From: Dyadobacter linearis
GTDB lineage: Bacteria > Bacteroidota > Bacteroidia > Cytophagales > Spirosomataceae
DNA: 64,000 nt
Reading direction: 5' to 3'
NCBI RefSeq assembly: GCF_907165045.1
Contig: NZ_CAJRAU010000004.1
Location: 434,001-498,000, forward strand
A model generated the notes under the pieces. That model saw only the letters and a list, made by a program, of their open reading frames with translations. It did not search any database and was not told the DNA's origin. This document shows, piece after piece, positions 17,476-25,745 of this stretch (position 1 is the stretch's first letter; every line of letters begins with the position of its first letter). The translations under genes and the position numbers were made by a program.

Positions 17476-18670
17476 AACTTAAAATTTTCTTCACCCATTC
17501 CAGCTCCCGAACAATCGATTCGCCGATCGGTTTCTGGATATCTTCGGGCAAAACGCCCCAGGTGTAGGTTTCAACTTCCATATAACTCGAAAATTGATTT
17601 TCGCGGTGGATGTTGAGGGTTTTGATAATATCCGATTGCGTGGATTCCAGTACGCCGTAATTATTTATAAAGAGCGGAACATGAAAATGTACGCGCCATT
17701 CCTGCTGGCTCTCATCCCAGGCAGCAAGTGCTTCTTTCAGGTCAGGGTAATGGTTTTTGGTATGATTTGCATTCCTTGCAACTACCTGGTGCAGATACAC
17801 CGGCTCATCAAAAGTCTCGATCGCTTTCAGTTTAATCCCCGGATCACTTTCAAAATTGACCTTCAATGCAGAGCTCACCTGAATGCGGCCAACTTTAATC
17901 CCAACCTTATTCAGCGAATCCAGTATCTCCTGCGGATCCTCGTAACCGACAGCTGCGTGGCAAATATCATAGCAAAGCTGAATGTGTCTTAGAATAGCTT
18001 CGGTAGCTTGCTGGTCGCTATAACCATATTTGGCGCCCAGATATTCTTCGCCTCTTAGTATCAGCGTTTCTTTATACCATTGAACAAAATCACCCGTATT
18101 GTCGAGTATTCCGTCTGGTTCTGGTTCAATATCCAGGTGCAGATATTTGCCCGTTTCCTTTTCAATGCTGATCAGTTTATCAAGCAGTTCCAGAATATGC
18201 GAGGTCGCTCTTTCGGTTGCTTTTTGTTTATCACCTTCGGTTTCCCACCAAAAACGGTAAGAGAGTGGGGGAGTCGAAACGCCTCCGTGCATGCCTTCGG
18301 GTAGTAATTCAGCCAGTATTTCAAATAGTCTGATGGTGTATTCGAGCCGGTCGATCGTGGTCCAGTCGGGCGCATGCACATCGTCTTTTACGACTACATT
18401 ATGAAAGCCGCCGTAAGGAAATCCGTTGATCACGAATACGTAGATATCGTTTTCAGCGAGCCAGCTTTTGAACTCGGCCAGCACTTCCGGCTTGCTCAAC
18501 TCAATGGAAGCTTCGTTGGCAACCCGTAATCCCAGCCCAAAAGGTTGGTCAGGGGAAAGTTGTTGTTTGATAAAAGGCAGGTTCTCCCGCAGCGACTGAA
18601 AATGGTCATTCCATTTTTCGCCCGGGTGGATATTGCTGCAATAGGTCAGGTGTCCGTAAGGGGTGATCAT
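17468..18670 (-). CDS. eboE: EboE: TIM-barrel xylose-isomerase-like protein
   Basis: 400 residues with the pattern of the AP-endonuclease/xylose-isomerase TIM-barrel superfamily: FGLGLRVANEASIEL, IYVFVINGFPYGGFH, LHLDIEPEPDGILDN, LCYDICHAAVGYEDP and IKVGRIQVSSALK, with acidic and His residues at strand ends suited to metal binding. The eboD stop and eboE start share one base (TAATG), a classic sign of translational coupling. In other bacteria EboE is described as a metabolite-traffic protein of the ebo cluster; its substrate is unknown. An isomerase or epimerase role is inferred from the fold only. Confidence 0.84.
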   Translation of the reverse strand: MITPYGHLTYCSNIHPGEKWNDHFQSLRENLPFIKQQLSPDQPFGLGLRVANEASIELSKPEVLAEFKSWLAENDIYVFVINGFPYGGFHNVVVKDDVHAPDWTTIDRLEYTIRLFEILAELLPEGMHGGVSTPPLSYRFWWETEGDKQKATERATSHILELLDKLISIEKETGKYLHLDIEPEPDGILDNTGDFVQWYKETLILRGEEYLGAKYGYSDQQATEAILRHIQLCYDICHAAVGYEDPQEILDSLNKVGIKVGRIQVSSALKVNFESDPGIKLKAIETFDEPVYLHQVVARNANHTKNHYPDLKEALAAWDESQQEWRVHFHVPLFINNYGVLESTQSDIIKTLNIHRENQFSSYMEVETYTWGVLPEDIQKPIGESIVRELEWVKKILSYE

Positions 18671-19842
18671 TATGCGTGGATTAGTTTAGAACCTTCCAGA
18701 TAATCAACAGATTGTGCGATAATATCGGCGTCGAGCTCGTGTACTTCTACGCCTTTTCCTATTTTTTCCAAAAGCATAATTGTCAACCTTCCGCCCAGGT
18801 GTTCGCGAAATTCCTGCAATCCGTTACGCAGGTTGATCTTATCGTTTTCGGCCAGTTTGGGATGGTATAAGTCAAAACCAAGCTTTGTCAGAACGTCGAG
18901 AATGCGGGTCAGATCAGCTTCGGGCAGCTTGCCGATCTTGGCAGCATACACACAATCCAATGCAATACCGATAGCAACCGCCTCTCCGTGACGAACCTGA
19001 AAATCAGTTAGATATTCGAGTTTGTGTGCTGCCCAGTGACCAAAATCCAGCGGCCGTGACGAGCCGAATTCGAATGGATCGCCGCCGGCAATATGGTCCG
19101 TGTGCATTTCAGCGCAACGATGGATCAGGTAAGCCATTGCCTCTTCATCGCGGCCCGCGAGCGCATCAACATGCGACTCTATCCATTCAAAAAACGCTGT
19201 ATCCTTGATCAATGCGACTTTAATAGCTTCGGCTAGTCCGCCGCGCCAGTCACGGTCGTCAAGTGTTCTTAAAAATGTTAAGTCATTAAAAACAGCCACG
19301 GGAGGCGCAAACGTGCCCAGGAAGTTTTTCTTTCCTTTGAAATTGATACTGTTTTTAACACCAACTCCTGAATCATTTTGCGCTAAAACAGTAGTAGGAA
19401 CGCGGATCAGCTTGATACCTCTGTGAGAAACTGCGGCAGCGTAGCCTACCAAATCCAGCACAGCGCCGCCGCCGATTGCGATGATAAATGAATGCCGGTC
19501 GATACCGTGTACGTCAACGGCATTGACCAGACTTTCAAATAGTACAGGGTCGTTCTTGCAAGCTTCGCCGCCGGGTACTATAATGGTTTCCGAGGCAAGC
19601 TGAATTTGCGGGACGGACTGCGAAAAGTAAGTCCGGATATCGCTGGAAAGTGATGGATGAAAGTTTGCAAAACCTTCATCTACAATCACTAATGCTTTTT
19701 TCTGAAAGCCCTGCTCGGTATATTGATTGAAAAAATCTTTAAGTAGCGTATTGGCAGGATCGAACAAATGCTGCGTAAAGAACACAGCGTAATTGTATTC
19801 TACTTTGAATTGCTGTTGTATGGTTTGCATCGAAAACGACAT
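18670..19842 (-). CDS. eboD: EboD: 3-dehydroquinate-synthase-like sugar-phosphate cyclase
   Basis: 390 residues, sugar-phosphate cyclase superfamily. The NAD site is IGGGAVLDLVGYAAA (GGG124-126, D130). VPTTVLAQNDSGVGVKNSIN matches the substrate-binding loop of dehydroquinate synthase. The three zinc ligands appear conserved: E205 (GGLAEAIK), H269 (LDFGHWAAHKLE) and H285 (VRHGEAVAIG). So it is probably an active cyclase making a six-membered carbocycle from a sugar phosphate, not necessarily dehydroquinate. It lies 28 bases after eboC and overlaps eboE by one base. That it is distinct from the housekeeping AroB is inferred from its operon; AroB would be encoded elsewhere. Confidence 0.85.
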   Translation of the reverse strand: MSFSMQTIQQQFKVEYNYAVFFTQHLFDPANTLLKDFFNQYTEQGFQKKALVIVDEGFANFHPSLSSDIRTYFSQSVPQIQLASETIIVPGGEACKNDPVLFESLVNAVDVHGIDRHSFIIAIGGGAVLDLVGYAAAVSHRGIKLIRVPTTVLAQNDSGVGVKNSINFKGKKNFLGTFAPPVAVFNDLTFLRTLDDRDWRGGLAEAIKVALIKDTAFFEWIESHVDALAGRDEEAMAYLIHRCAEMHTDHIAGGDPFEFGSSRPLDFGHWAAHKLEYLTDFQVRHGEAVAIGIALDCVYAAKIGKLPEADLTRILDVLTKLGFDLYHPKLAENDKINLRNGLQEFREHLGGRLTIMLLEKIGKGVEVHELDADIIAQSVDYLEGSKLIHA

Positions 19843-19870
19843 GGAATGCAGAATAGGGTTATTTTTAATA

Positions 19871-20740
19871 CTAAGTTACAGCGAAAACCTTCGCCAGCAG
19901 CATTGACAATGGTAACAGGGCCAGTACCGCAAGTCCGAGTGGCAGTAATCCGAAGGCCACGCACCAGGAAGCATTCATTACGATCAGGGATATTACCCCG
20001 GCTTTTACCGCTTTCCCGATCAACGGTCCGATCGGGTTTTGCATTGCATTCCAAAGCGGCCGACCTATCAGCCAGGTGTGCAGCAATACAAATGGAAGCG
20101 TAAATAATAAGTTTCCTTCCCGGCTCGAAATGGTGAGCTGCACCGCCAGCACGATTGTGTAAAGTAATGCAGCAATATATAAGGTGCGCTTTTTGCCGCC
20201 GTGCACTTCATCCTGACTGATCATCGTGATCGCAAAAATGTAAGCGATTGGCAGCAATGCGACCCACGCATATTTTTCAAAGGATTCGGGCAAAACGCTC
20301 ATTCCCAATATCAAATTACCACCGCGGCACATACCCATCACCAGCGGACCAAAAAATGCGTGGTGCTTGGCAATGCGATTATAAAGTATAGTGAACATCG
20401 CTACTATGATCGCGATCATGCCACTTTGAAAACTATATAATGCCGCAGCCAGAATACCCATAAATAGTAGCGAGATACCCAGTAAAGCTGCGGATCTCAA
20501 AGGGACTTTTCCACTCGGGATCGGTCTTTCAGGCCGCTCGACGCTATCGAGTTTTGCGTCAAAAACATCGTTCATCACCACGCCGCCGCCGTAAAGTCCG
20601 AGCGTGGAAATGACCAGCCAGGCTGGTGAAAAGTCGGAAAATGTAAATTGTGCGATCGCCAGGCCGGCCAGAATGTCTGCGATGGCTGTCACGAGATTGG
20701 CCGGGCGGGTTAGCTGAAGATAAGGTTTGATGGTGCTCAC
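19871..20740 (-). CDS. eboC: EboC: UbiA-like membrane prenyltransferase
   Basis: 289 residues with about eight or nine membrane helices. Both Asp-rich motifs of UbiA enzymes are present: MNDVFDAKLD (N57-D58-x2-D61) with the usual follow-on ERPERPIPSGK, and the second near ISQDEVHGGKKR. It begins TRPANLVTAIADILAG, the standard UbiA N-terminus. It should attach a prenyl or similar lipid chain to an acceptor in the inner membrane. The start codon is GTG at 20740, one base after the eboB stop. Both motifs being intact makes it likely catalytic, unlike the UbiA-like protein at 52662-53582. Confidence 0.88.
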   Translation of the reverse strand: MSTIKPYLQLTRPANLVTAIADILAGLAIAQFTFSDFSPAWLVISTLGLYGGGVVMNDVFDAKLDSVERPERPIPSGKVPLRSAALLGISLLFMGILAAALYSFQSGMIAIIVAMFTILYNRIAKHHAFFGPLVMGMCRGGNLILGMSVLPESFEKYAWVALLPIAYIFAITMISQDEVHGGKKRTLYIAALLYTIVLAVQLTISSREGNLLFTLPFVLLHTWLIGRPLWNAMQNPIGPLIGKAVKAGVISLIVMNASWCVAFGLLPLGLAVLALLPLSMLLAKVFAVT

Positions 20741-20741
20741 T

Positions 20742-21779
20742 TTAACGGATCACTAGGGAATCTTTAACCGGTTCAGGCTGCTGCCCGCCTCTCAGAATGC
20801 TGTTTCCATGAAATTTTGCGCTCTGGTCAATTTCATAACCTCCTTCAAAATCCGTCACGTCAATCTGCCCGCTTTTACCGAATGCATCGATCGCATTCTG
20901 GTAGGTCACCAGCCGGATCGTTTCGTCGGAAATACCTTTCATTTTCATCAATGCGGCCGTTTTAGGAATTGCCAGCGGATCAGAAATACCCCAGTCGGCA
21001 GCAGAATTGATCATAATGCGCTCAGGACCATATTGTTCCACTACTTTCACCATTCTTTCATTACCCATTTTGGTAAAAGGGTAAATAGTAAATGCAGCCC
21101 AGAAACCTTTGTCCAGTACACTTTTTACGGTTTCTTCATTATTATGGTCCACGATCACCCACGAAGGATCGATACCATGTTCGATCGCGATCGCCATACT
21201 GCGTTCGGTACCTTTCTTTTTGTCGCGATGAGGCGTGTGGATCTGAACCGGCAGTTTCGCCTCTTTCGCCAGTTCCAGTTGAAGCCTGTAATATTTCTCC
21301 TCAGCCGGTGTCTGGTCGTCGAAACCAATTTCACCTATGCCTACTACACCTTCTTTGTATATATATAGTGGTAAAATTTCCATGACCTGCTCGGCCAGCG
21401 GCTCATTATTGGCTTCGCGGGAATTTAGTCCCATCGTGCAATAATGCTTGATGCCAAACTGCGAAGAGCGGAAACGCTCCCAGCCAACCAGACTACTGTA
21501 ATAATCTTTAAAACTCGACAATCCGGTACGCGGCTGACCCACCCAGAAAGCGGGCTCGATGAGGGCAACTATTCCTGCCTGGTGCATAGCCTGGTAGTCG
21601 TCGGTAGTCCGCGAAACCATGTGAATATGCGGATCAAAAAACCGCATTCCTTTGATCAGATCGCGGTAATCGTTCCAGGCAATATCACGGTGCGCCGAGG
21701 CGGTTTCTTCACTTTCTTCAAAGTGGGAAGGGTTTGGCGCGGATTCATTAGGGTTTAAGCACATAGTTTCAATGTTCAA
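20742..21779 (-). CDS. eboB: EboB: TatD-like metal-dependent hydrolase
   Basis: 345 residues, amidohydrolase TIM barrel. The metal ligands can be followed in order: FFDPHIH (H51 and H53), GVVGIGEIGFDD (Glu), VQIHTPH (His), WVIVDHNNEE (His) and SAADWG (Asp). This is a full TatD-type set, so the protein should be an active hydrolase. The first 45 residues, polar and Glu-rich, extend beyond a standard TatD. Its start overlaps the eboA end by 11 bases and eboC follows after one base. The substrate in the ebo context is unknown. Confidence 0.87.
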   Translation of the reverse strand: MNIETMCLNPNESAPNPSHFEESEETASAHRDIAWNDYRDLIKGMRFFDPHIHMVSRTTDDYQAMHQAGIVALIEPAFWVGQPRTGLSSFKDYYSSLVGWERFRSSQFGIKHYCTMGLNSREANNEPLAEQVMEILPLYIYKEGVVGIGEIGFDDQTPAEEKYYRLQLELAKEAKLPVQIHTPHRDKKKGTERSMAIAIEHGIDPSWVIVDHNNEETVKSVLDKGFWAAFTIYPFTKMGNERMVKVVEQYGPERIMINSAADWGISDPLAIPKTAALMKMKGISDETIRLVTYQNAIDAFGKSGQIDVTDFEGGYEIDQSAKFHGNSILRGGQQPEPVKDSLVIR

Positions 21780-22617
21780 GTTCGGCCCAGGTCAATACAC
21801 CTGATTTCACTGCTTTTTCAAGATCTGTATATTTGGCCAAAAGGTAATTTGCATTAATAAGCGAAGATTCCGAGCAGGCTAGCGCAGCTGCTTTCTGGTC
21901 TTCGCGGTTTTCAGAATTATACAAATACTGCATGTCAGCCAGGATCGTCGGCGTCATGTACCTGCTCACAAGCCGCCAGACCTGGGGCGGAACGCTTCTG
22001 CCAGCGGCCCAGCGTTCGTGCGCAAAATCGGATAATGTCACAGCCAGCTTTTCATTCATTCGATTTTGCAATCCTTCTATTAAATGGATCGGCTTATCGT
22101 TAAAAATGGTCTTCAAAACCAACTGGTTCCACGCCAGTTCGTTGAAGTGCTTTTCAGGATAAGGATTATGAAATGCGATCGCGTCAAATACAAATCCCAT
22201 ATTGGAACGAACTGCGTCGGTAGCCCGGAAAAGCCACTGTTCGGGGTAGGAGAGGAGCGGCAGCGCAGAATAGAGCGCCACGAGCTCGTTCATTTCAGCA
22301 GTGTCAAAAAGGGTATCCACGTTTTTGACATATTCCTCCTTGTCGGAAGGATCAAGCTGGGTTACCAGCCAAACGCGGCTCAACCGCACCAGAGACCAGT
22401 TTTCAACTGAAAATCCGGGCACTTCCGTATTCAGCTCCCACTTGTCTTCATCGGTGGTTTCTATTATTTTTTTGGACAAAAACCTGGGGGCTGCCACAAA
22501 TGCGGTCATTAGTTCGAGCGGAGCAGAAGTGCCTTTTTGCTCCAACCATTCTGATTCGGCATCGGAGGTATTCCGGCCGATAATTTCCCAAAGCCTGTGT
22601 TTAATGGTGTCGGACAT
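21769..22617 (-). CDS. eboA: EboA-domain protein
   Basis: 282 residues, no signal peptide or membrane segment, largely helical by residue pattern. It resembles EboA proteins in length, in the central LVALYSALPLLSYPEQWLFRATDAVRSNM with the following VFDAIAFHNPYPEKHFNE, and by position as first gene of a six-gene ebo cluster. No catalytic motif is recognisable; the function of EboA is not established. About 200 AT-rich bases separate it from the MgtC gene and must hold the operon promoter, but no clear TAnnTTTG box was found there. Confidence 0.83.
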   Translation of the reverse strand: MSDTIKHRLWEIIGRNTSDAESEWLEQKGTSAPLELMTAFVAAPRFLSKKIIETTDEDKWELNTEVPGFSVENWSLVRLSRVWLVTQLDPSDKEEYVKNVDTLFDTAEMNELVALYSALPLLSYPEQWLFRATDAVRSNMGFVFDAIAFHNPYPEKHFNELAWNQLVLKTIFNDKPIHLIEGLQNRMNEKLAVTLSDFAHERWAAGRSVPPQVWRLVSRYMTPTILADMQYLYNSENREDQKAAALACSESSLINANYLLAKYTDLEKAVKSGVLTWAELEH

Positions 22618-22814
22618 ATATTGACTGTAATTCTGATCCGGCTATTGTTAACGCTAAATCAGTCAAATTTTTCTGGTTGTTTTACTATAATCTTTATTTC
22701 TCTTTATAAAGTTTCCCTAACAACCATTATAACGCTCTGTTGTTGCTGAAAAGCTCATTTTCCGGGTTTTTACATCCAATTTTAATCAAAAACTAATGTA
22801 GCGGTTTTGTTACC

Positions 22815-23444
22815 TTAAAAGTCAAACTCCCGGATATCTGTATCGTTGAGAAGTCGCTGGGTCAGTTCGTCGTGGTGCTTCTCGGGTCCCTGTAAAGTCC
22901 AGCTGCCGGTGATATGCTTTTCTGTCCGGCTCTGTTCGCCCCGCAGTATTTTCAGATCGTATTGCTGGAAAAGGTCCTCGTACGTTTTCAGGGATTTTTG
23001 GTCAAATTGGCAAACCAGCCTGTAATTCCGAATCTGACTTCTTCTGCGGATAAACTTTTGAAGCGGCGCCAGCATCACAAGCGACATTCCCGAAATCACG
23101 AAACAAATCACGGTAATCTCATAAAACCCGGCCCCGATCCCCATTCCAATTGCGGCTGTAACCCACACGATCGCCGCGGTGGTAATACCCACAACCCGGT
23201 TGTTTTCCCGAAATATAATCCCCGCCCCGATGAAGCCGATTCCGGTCACAATATTAGCCGCAATCCTGCCAGCATCTGCACTGATTTTAATGGATAGTAC
23301 TGTAAATAGCGTCGACCCGACCGCGATCAGGATCATAGTCCGCAACCCGGCCGACTTGCTGCGGTACTCCCGCTCGGTACCAATAACCGCGCCGAGGAGG
23401 AAGGAAAGGAGCAGTTTTATAATGTCTTCCTGAAGAAGGTGCAT
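22815..23444 (-). CDS. MgtC/SapB family membrane protein
   Basis: 209 residues from the ATG at 23444. It begins MHLLQEDIIKLLLSFLLGAV with IGTEREYRSKSAGLRTMIL following, the hallmark MgtC N-terminus. Four or five membrane spans follow with TGIGFIGAGIIFRE and AAIVWVTAAIGMGIGAGFY, then a cytoplasmic C-terminal domain of about 80 residues. Members are linked to Mg2+ stress and membrane physiology; the direct role here is unknown. A GTG at 23531 overlaps the previous stop (GTGA), but a terminator hairpin lies between, so the inner ATG is preferred. Confidence 0.87.
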   Translation of the reverse strand: MHLLQEDIIKLLLSFLLGAVIGTEREYRSKSAGLRTMILIAVGSTLFTVLSIKISADAGRIAANIVTGIGFIGAGIIFRENNRVVGITTAAIVWVTAAIGMGIGAGFYEITVICFVISGMSLVMLAPLQKFIRRRSQIRNYRLVCQFDQKSLKTYEDLFQQYDLKILRGEQSRTEKHITGSWTLQGPEKHHDELTQRLLNDTDIREFDF

Positions 23445-23466
23445 GCAAAGAGTATAAGTGTCTTCG

Positions 23467-23506
23467 AAAAAAATAAAAGCCGGAAAGATGATAATCTCCC
23501 CGGCTT
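23467..23506 (-). terminator. Rho-independent terminator after the DUF5618-like gene
   Basis: Read on the minus strand, AAGCCGG and CCGGCTT form a stem around a loop of about 16 bases, followed by TTATTTTTTT. It ends transcription 20-60 bases after the 23528 stop and argues against translation starting at the upstream GTG of the MgtC gene. Confidence 0.7.
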
Positions 23507-23527
23507 GCAAAATTATATAACTAACGG

Positions 23528-23920
23528 TCACGCGCTACCAGTTTTTCTCTCGACCCAGTGAATCAGTTTCTCAGCCTCTTCGATTCCCAGTTTCGCCAGC
23601 GCCGCGCTGCGTGCCCCATCGTATGCCATATCGAGGTGCAGTACCTGGTACGCGGTCATAAACGAATTGAGCATCTTCTTGTCTGCCTGAGAAAGGTTTG
23701 ACTTATACCAATCGACGTCTTTTCGGCCTTTCGTTTTCTTTCCAAAGACTTCGTCCAATACCAGTAAAATGCCCGCATAGGCTGTGTGTCCGGCCATTTT
23801 TACGTACTTGGAATCTTGGAAATAGCCATCTTCCTTGCGTGCCTTTTCACGCAAAATTTGTTTCGCATTTGCCAGATACCGTCTGGCTTCCTGAATAGAA
23901 TCGGGTGTTGTTTCGACCAT
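23528..23920 (-). CDS. DUF5618-like protein, probable helical HEPN-type fold
   Basis: 130 residues, all-helical pattern. The sequence IQEARRYLANAKQILREKA with the following DGYFQDSKYVKMAGHTAYAGILLVLDEV resembles DUF5618 proteins of Bacteroidota, which look like HEPN-related bundles, though no RNase RxxxxH motif is evident. A small gene of 77 codons lies 64 bases upstream on the same strand; together they have the layout of a two-gene toxin-antitoxin-like module. A TATATTTG (minus strand, 23943-23950) could be a -7 box of its own. Function unknown; the TA idea is inference. Confidence 0.7.
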   Translation of the reverse strand: MVETTPDSIQEARRYLANAKQILREKARKEDGYFQDSKYVKMAGHTAYAGILLVLDEVFGKKTKGRKDVDWYKSNLSQADKKMLNSFMTAYQVLHLDMAYDGARSAALAKLGIEEAEKLIHWVERKTGSA

Positions 23921-23984
23921 TAGTGTATGTTTGGTTTTTGTTCAAATATAGTAGTATCTCCAAAAAATTTCGGGAGTTATTATC

Positions 23985-24218
23985 TCAAAGTTCATTAAAA
24001 ACATCTTTCAATGGACGAGTTGCTAGCTTCCCTGATTTTATGGCGATGAGATCATCTTTTAAATGATCCAATATCTCTAATTTAGAAGTCGCTTCGGATA
24101 CTCCTTCATTTTGCAAAACGGAGACCAGCTTCTTCTTCTCAACTTCCGGTAATTGCTTCACCAAGTCAACCAACTGATTGAATGACAATGGAATATTAAA
24201 ATTGAGCGTTCTTTCCAT
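23985..24218 (-). CDS. small antitoxin-like protein upstream of the DUF5618-like gene
   Basis: 77 residues. The N-terminus LNFNIPLSFNQLVDLVKQLP and the following EVEKKKLVSVLQ resemble the short proteins of Bacteroidota that precede PIN, RelE or HEPN-like partners and act as addiction-module components. The C-terminal half (LEILDHLKDDLIAIKSGKLATRPLKDVFNEL) is amphipathic and could wrap a partner protein. TAAATTTG on the minus strand at 24272-24279 resembles a -7 promoter box. The antitoxin role is not proven. Confidence 0.6.
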   Translation of the reverse strand: MERTLNFNIPLSFNQLVDLVKQLPEVEKKKLVSVLQNEGVSEATSKLEILDHLKDDLIAIKSGKLATRPLKDVFNEL

Positions 24219-24296
24219 ATCGACACTTTTATTGGTAACACTATTGAATCGCGTTATCCCCAGACTGTAAACAAATTTACTAAAAACAAGATCACC

Positions 24297-25586
24297 TCAG
24301 CTATTCATAATTTCCTCAATCTCCTCCGCCTCCAGCGGAATGTCAGCCATTAAATCAATATTGCCCGTTTGTGTGATCAGTAGATTGTTTTCCAAACGGA
24401 TACCCAGACCTTCTTCGCGAATGTAAATGCCTGGCTCGCAGGTGAATACCATTCCTGGTTCGAAAGGGCGGTATTTGTTGCCTACGTCGTGGATATCCAG
24501 TCCGAGGAAGTGCGAGGTGCCGTGCGGGAAATACTTTTTATAAGCAGGTACGTCGGGATCCTGATTTTCAATGTCAGTTTTTGAAAGCAGCTTCAAGCCG
24601 ATCAGCTCGCTTTCCATGATTTTTCCGACTTCCTTGTGGTATTCATCCCAGATATTGCCGGTCACCAGCATATCTTTTGCAGCTTTAAAAACCCTCAGTA
24701 CAGCATCATAAACGTCTCTCTGCCTTTTTGTAAACCGCCCATTCACAGGAATACTTCTGCTCAGGTCAGCTCCGTAATTGGCATATTCCGCGGCCACGTC
24801 GAGCAAAATTATGTCCCCGTCCTTACACTGCTGGTCATTTTGAATGTAATGCAAAACGCACGCATTGGCCCCGGAAGCAATAATCGGCTGGTAGGAAAAA
24901 CCTTTGGAACGGTTGCGGACAAATTCATGGACCAGCTCGGCTTCAATCTCAAATTCATGCACGCCCGGTTTCACAAACTTCAAAACGCGCTCGAAACCGG
25001 ACTTGGTGATCTCGCAAGCCTTTTTCAGTAGCTCAATTTCGACAGGATGTTTGATCGCCCGCAGCTGGTGCATGAGCGGTGCCAGCCGCAAAAGGGTATG
25101 CACAGGGTACCGATCCTTAAAATCACGCACAAAACGACTTTCCCGGCTCTGTACCTGCGAATCGTTTCGGGTATGTTCATTGGTGTTCAGGTACACATTT
25201 TCAGCTTCAAAAATGATATTGCCGAAGATAAAGTCAAACTGGTGCGTCCAGTAAACGGATTGAATGCCGGTAACTTCCCGCGCCTGTTCCTTGGTCAGCT
25301 TTTCGCCTTCCCAGACCGCGATCAGCTCATTTGTTTCGCGTACAAATAGTACTTCACGGAACTTTGGGTCCGGGTGATCGGGGAAAATGAGCAATATGGT
25401 TTCTTCCTGATCAGCGCCCGTTAAATAGAACAAATCCGAGTTTTGCTTAAAGCCCATCGTACCGTCTGCATTGGTCGGCATAATGTCATTTGAATTCAGA
25501 ATTGCGAGGGATTTTGGCTTCAAAAGTGTGCTGAGCCTGCGTCTGTTGTCTATGAAAAGGGCCTTATCAATACGTGAATAGCGCAT
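24297..25586 (-). CDS. pepP: Xaa-Pro aminopeptidase (aminopeptidase P, M24B)
   Basis: 429 residues, normal PepP length. The N-terminal creatinase/AMP-N domain (FIDNRRRLSTLL, NSDLFYLTGADQEETILLIFPD) is followed by the pita-bread catalytic domain. Metal ligands are seen in order: ILLDVAAEYANYGADLSRS (both Asp), HGTSHFLGLDIHDVG (His), FTCEPGIYI (Glu) and GIRLENNLLIT (Glu). It removes an N-terminal residue before proline in the cytoplasm. It stands upstream of the small TA-like pair with a 78-base gap, and diverges from the subtilase gene. Confidence 0.93.
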   Translation of the reverse strand: MRYSRIDKALFIDNRRRLSTLLKPKSLAILNSNDIMPTNADGTMGFKQNSDLFYLTGADQEETILLIFPDHPDPKFREVLFVRETNELIAVWEGEKLTKEQAREVTGIQSVYWTHQFDFIFGNIIFEAENVYLNTNEHTRNDSQVQSRESRFVRDFKDRYPVHTLLRLAPLMHQLRAIKHPVEIELLKKACEITKSGFERVLKFVKPGVHEFEIEAELVHEFVRNRSKGFSYQPIIASGANACVLHYIQNDQQCKDGDIILLDVAAEYANYGADLSRSIPVNGRFTKRQRDVYDAVLRVFKAAKDMLVTGNIWDEYHKEVGKIMESELIGLKLLSKTDIENQDPDVPAYKKYFPHGTSHFLGLDIHDVGNKYRPFEPGMVFTCEPGIYIREEGLGIRLENNLLITQTGNIDLMADIPLEAEEIEEIMNS

Positions 25587-25745
25587 ACCTGGTAATTTTT
25601 GTAACTGTAATTTAATTTGTAAAATTACGTTTATCTTGTTCTAAAATTACAGATATCCGGGAAGCTGCACGTGTAAAACGCTGCTTTGTGCCCGATTGCA
25701 GATTTTGATATACCAAATTAAGGAAGTGCCTAACAAAATGAATGT

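Noticed and set aside
20808..21368. 186-codon plus-strand ORF inside eboB
   Set aside because: Antisense shadow of eboB, whose metal ligands are all in order on the minus strand.
22618..22814. Promoter of the ebo operon
   Set aside because: The region is AT-rich and surely contains it, but no TTG-N19-TAnnTTTG match was found on the minus strand, so no site was called.
23445..23531. Upstream GTG start for the MgtC gene overlapping the previous stop (GTGA)
   Set aside because: A terminator hairpin with a T-run lies between, and the inner ATG gives the family-typical N-terminus.
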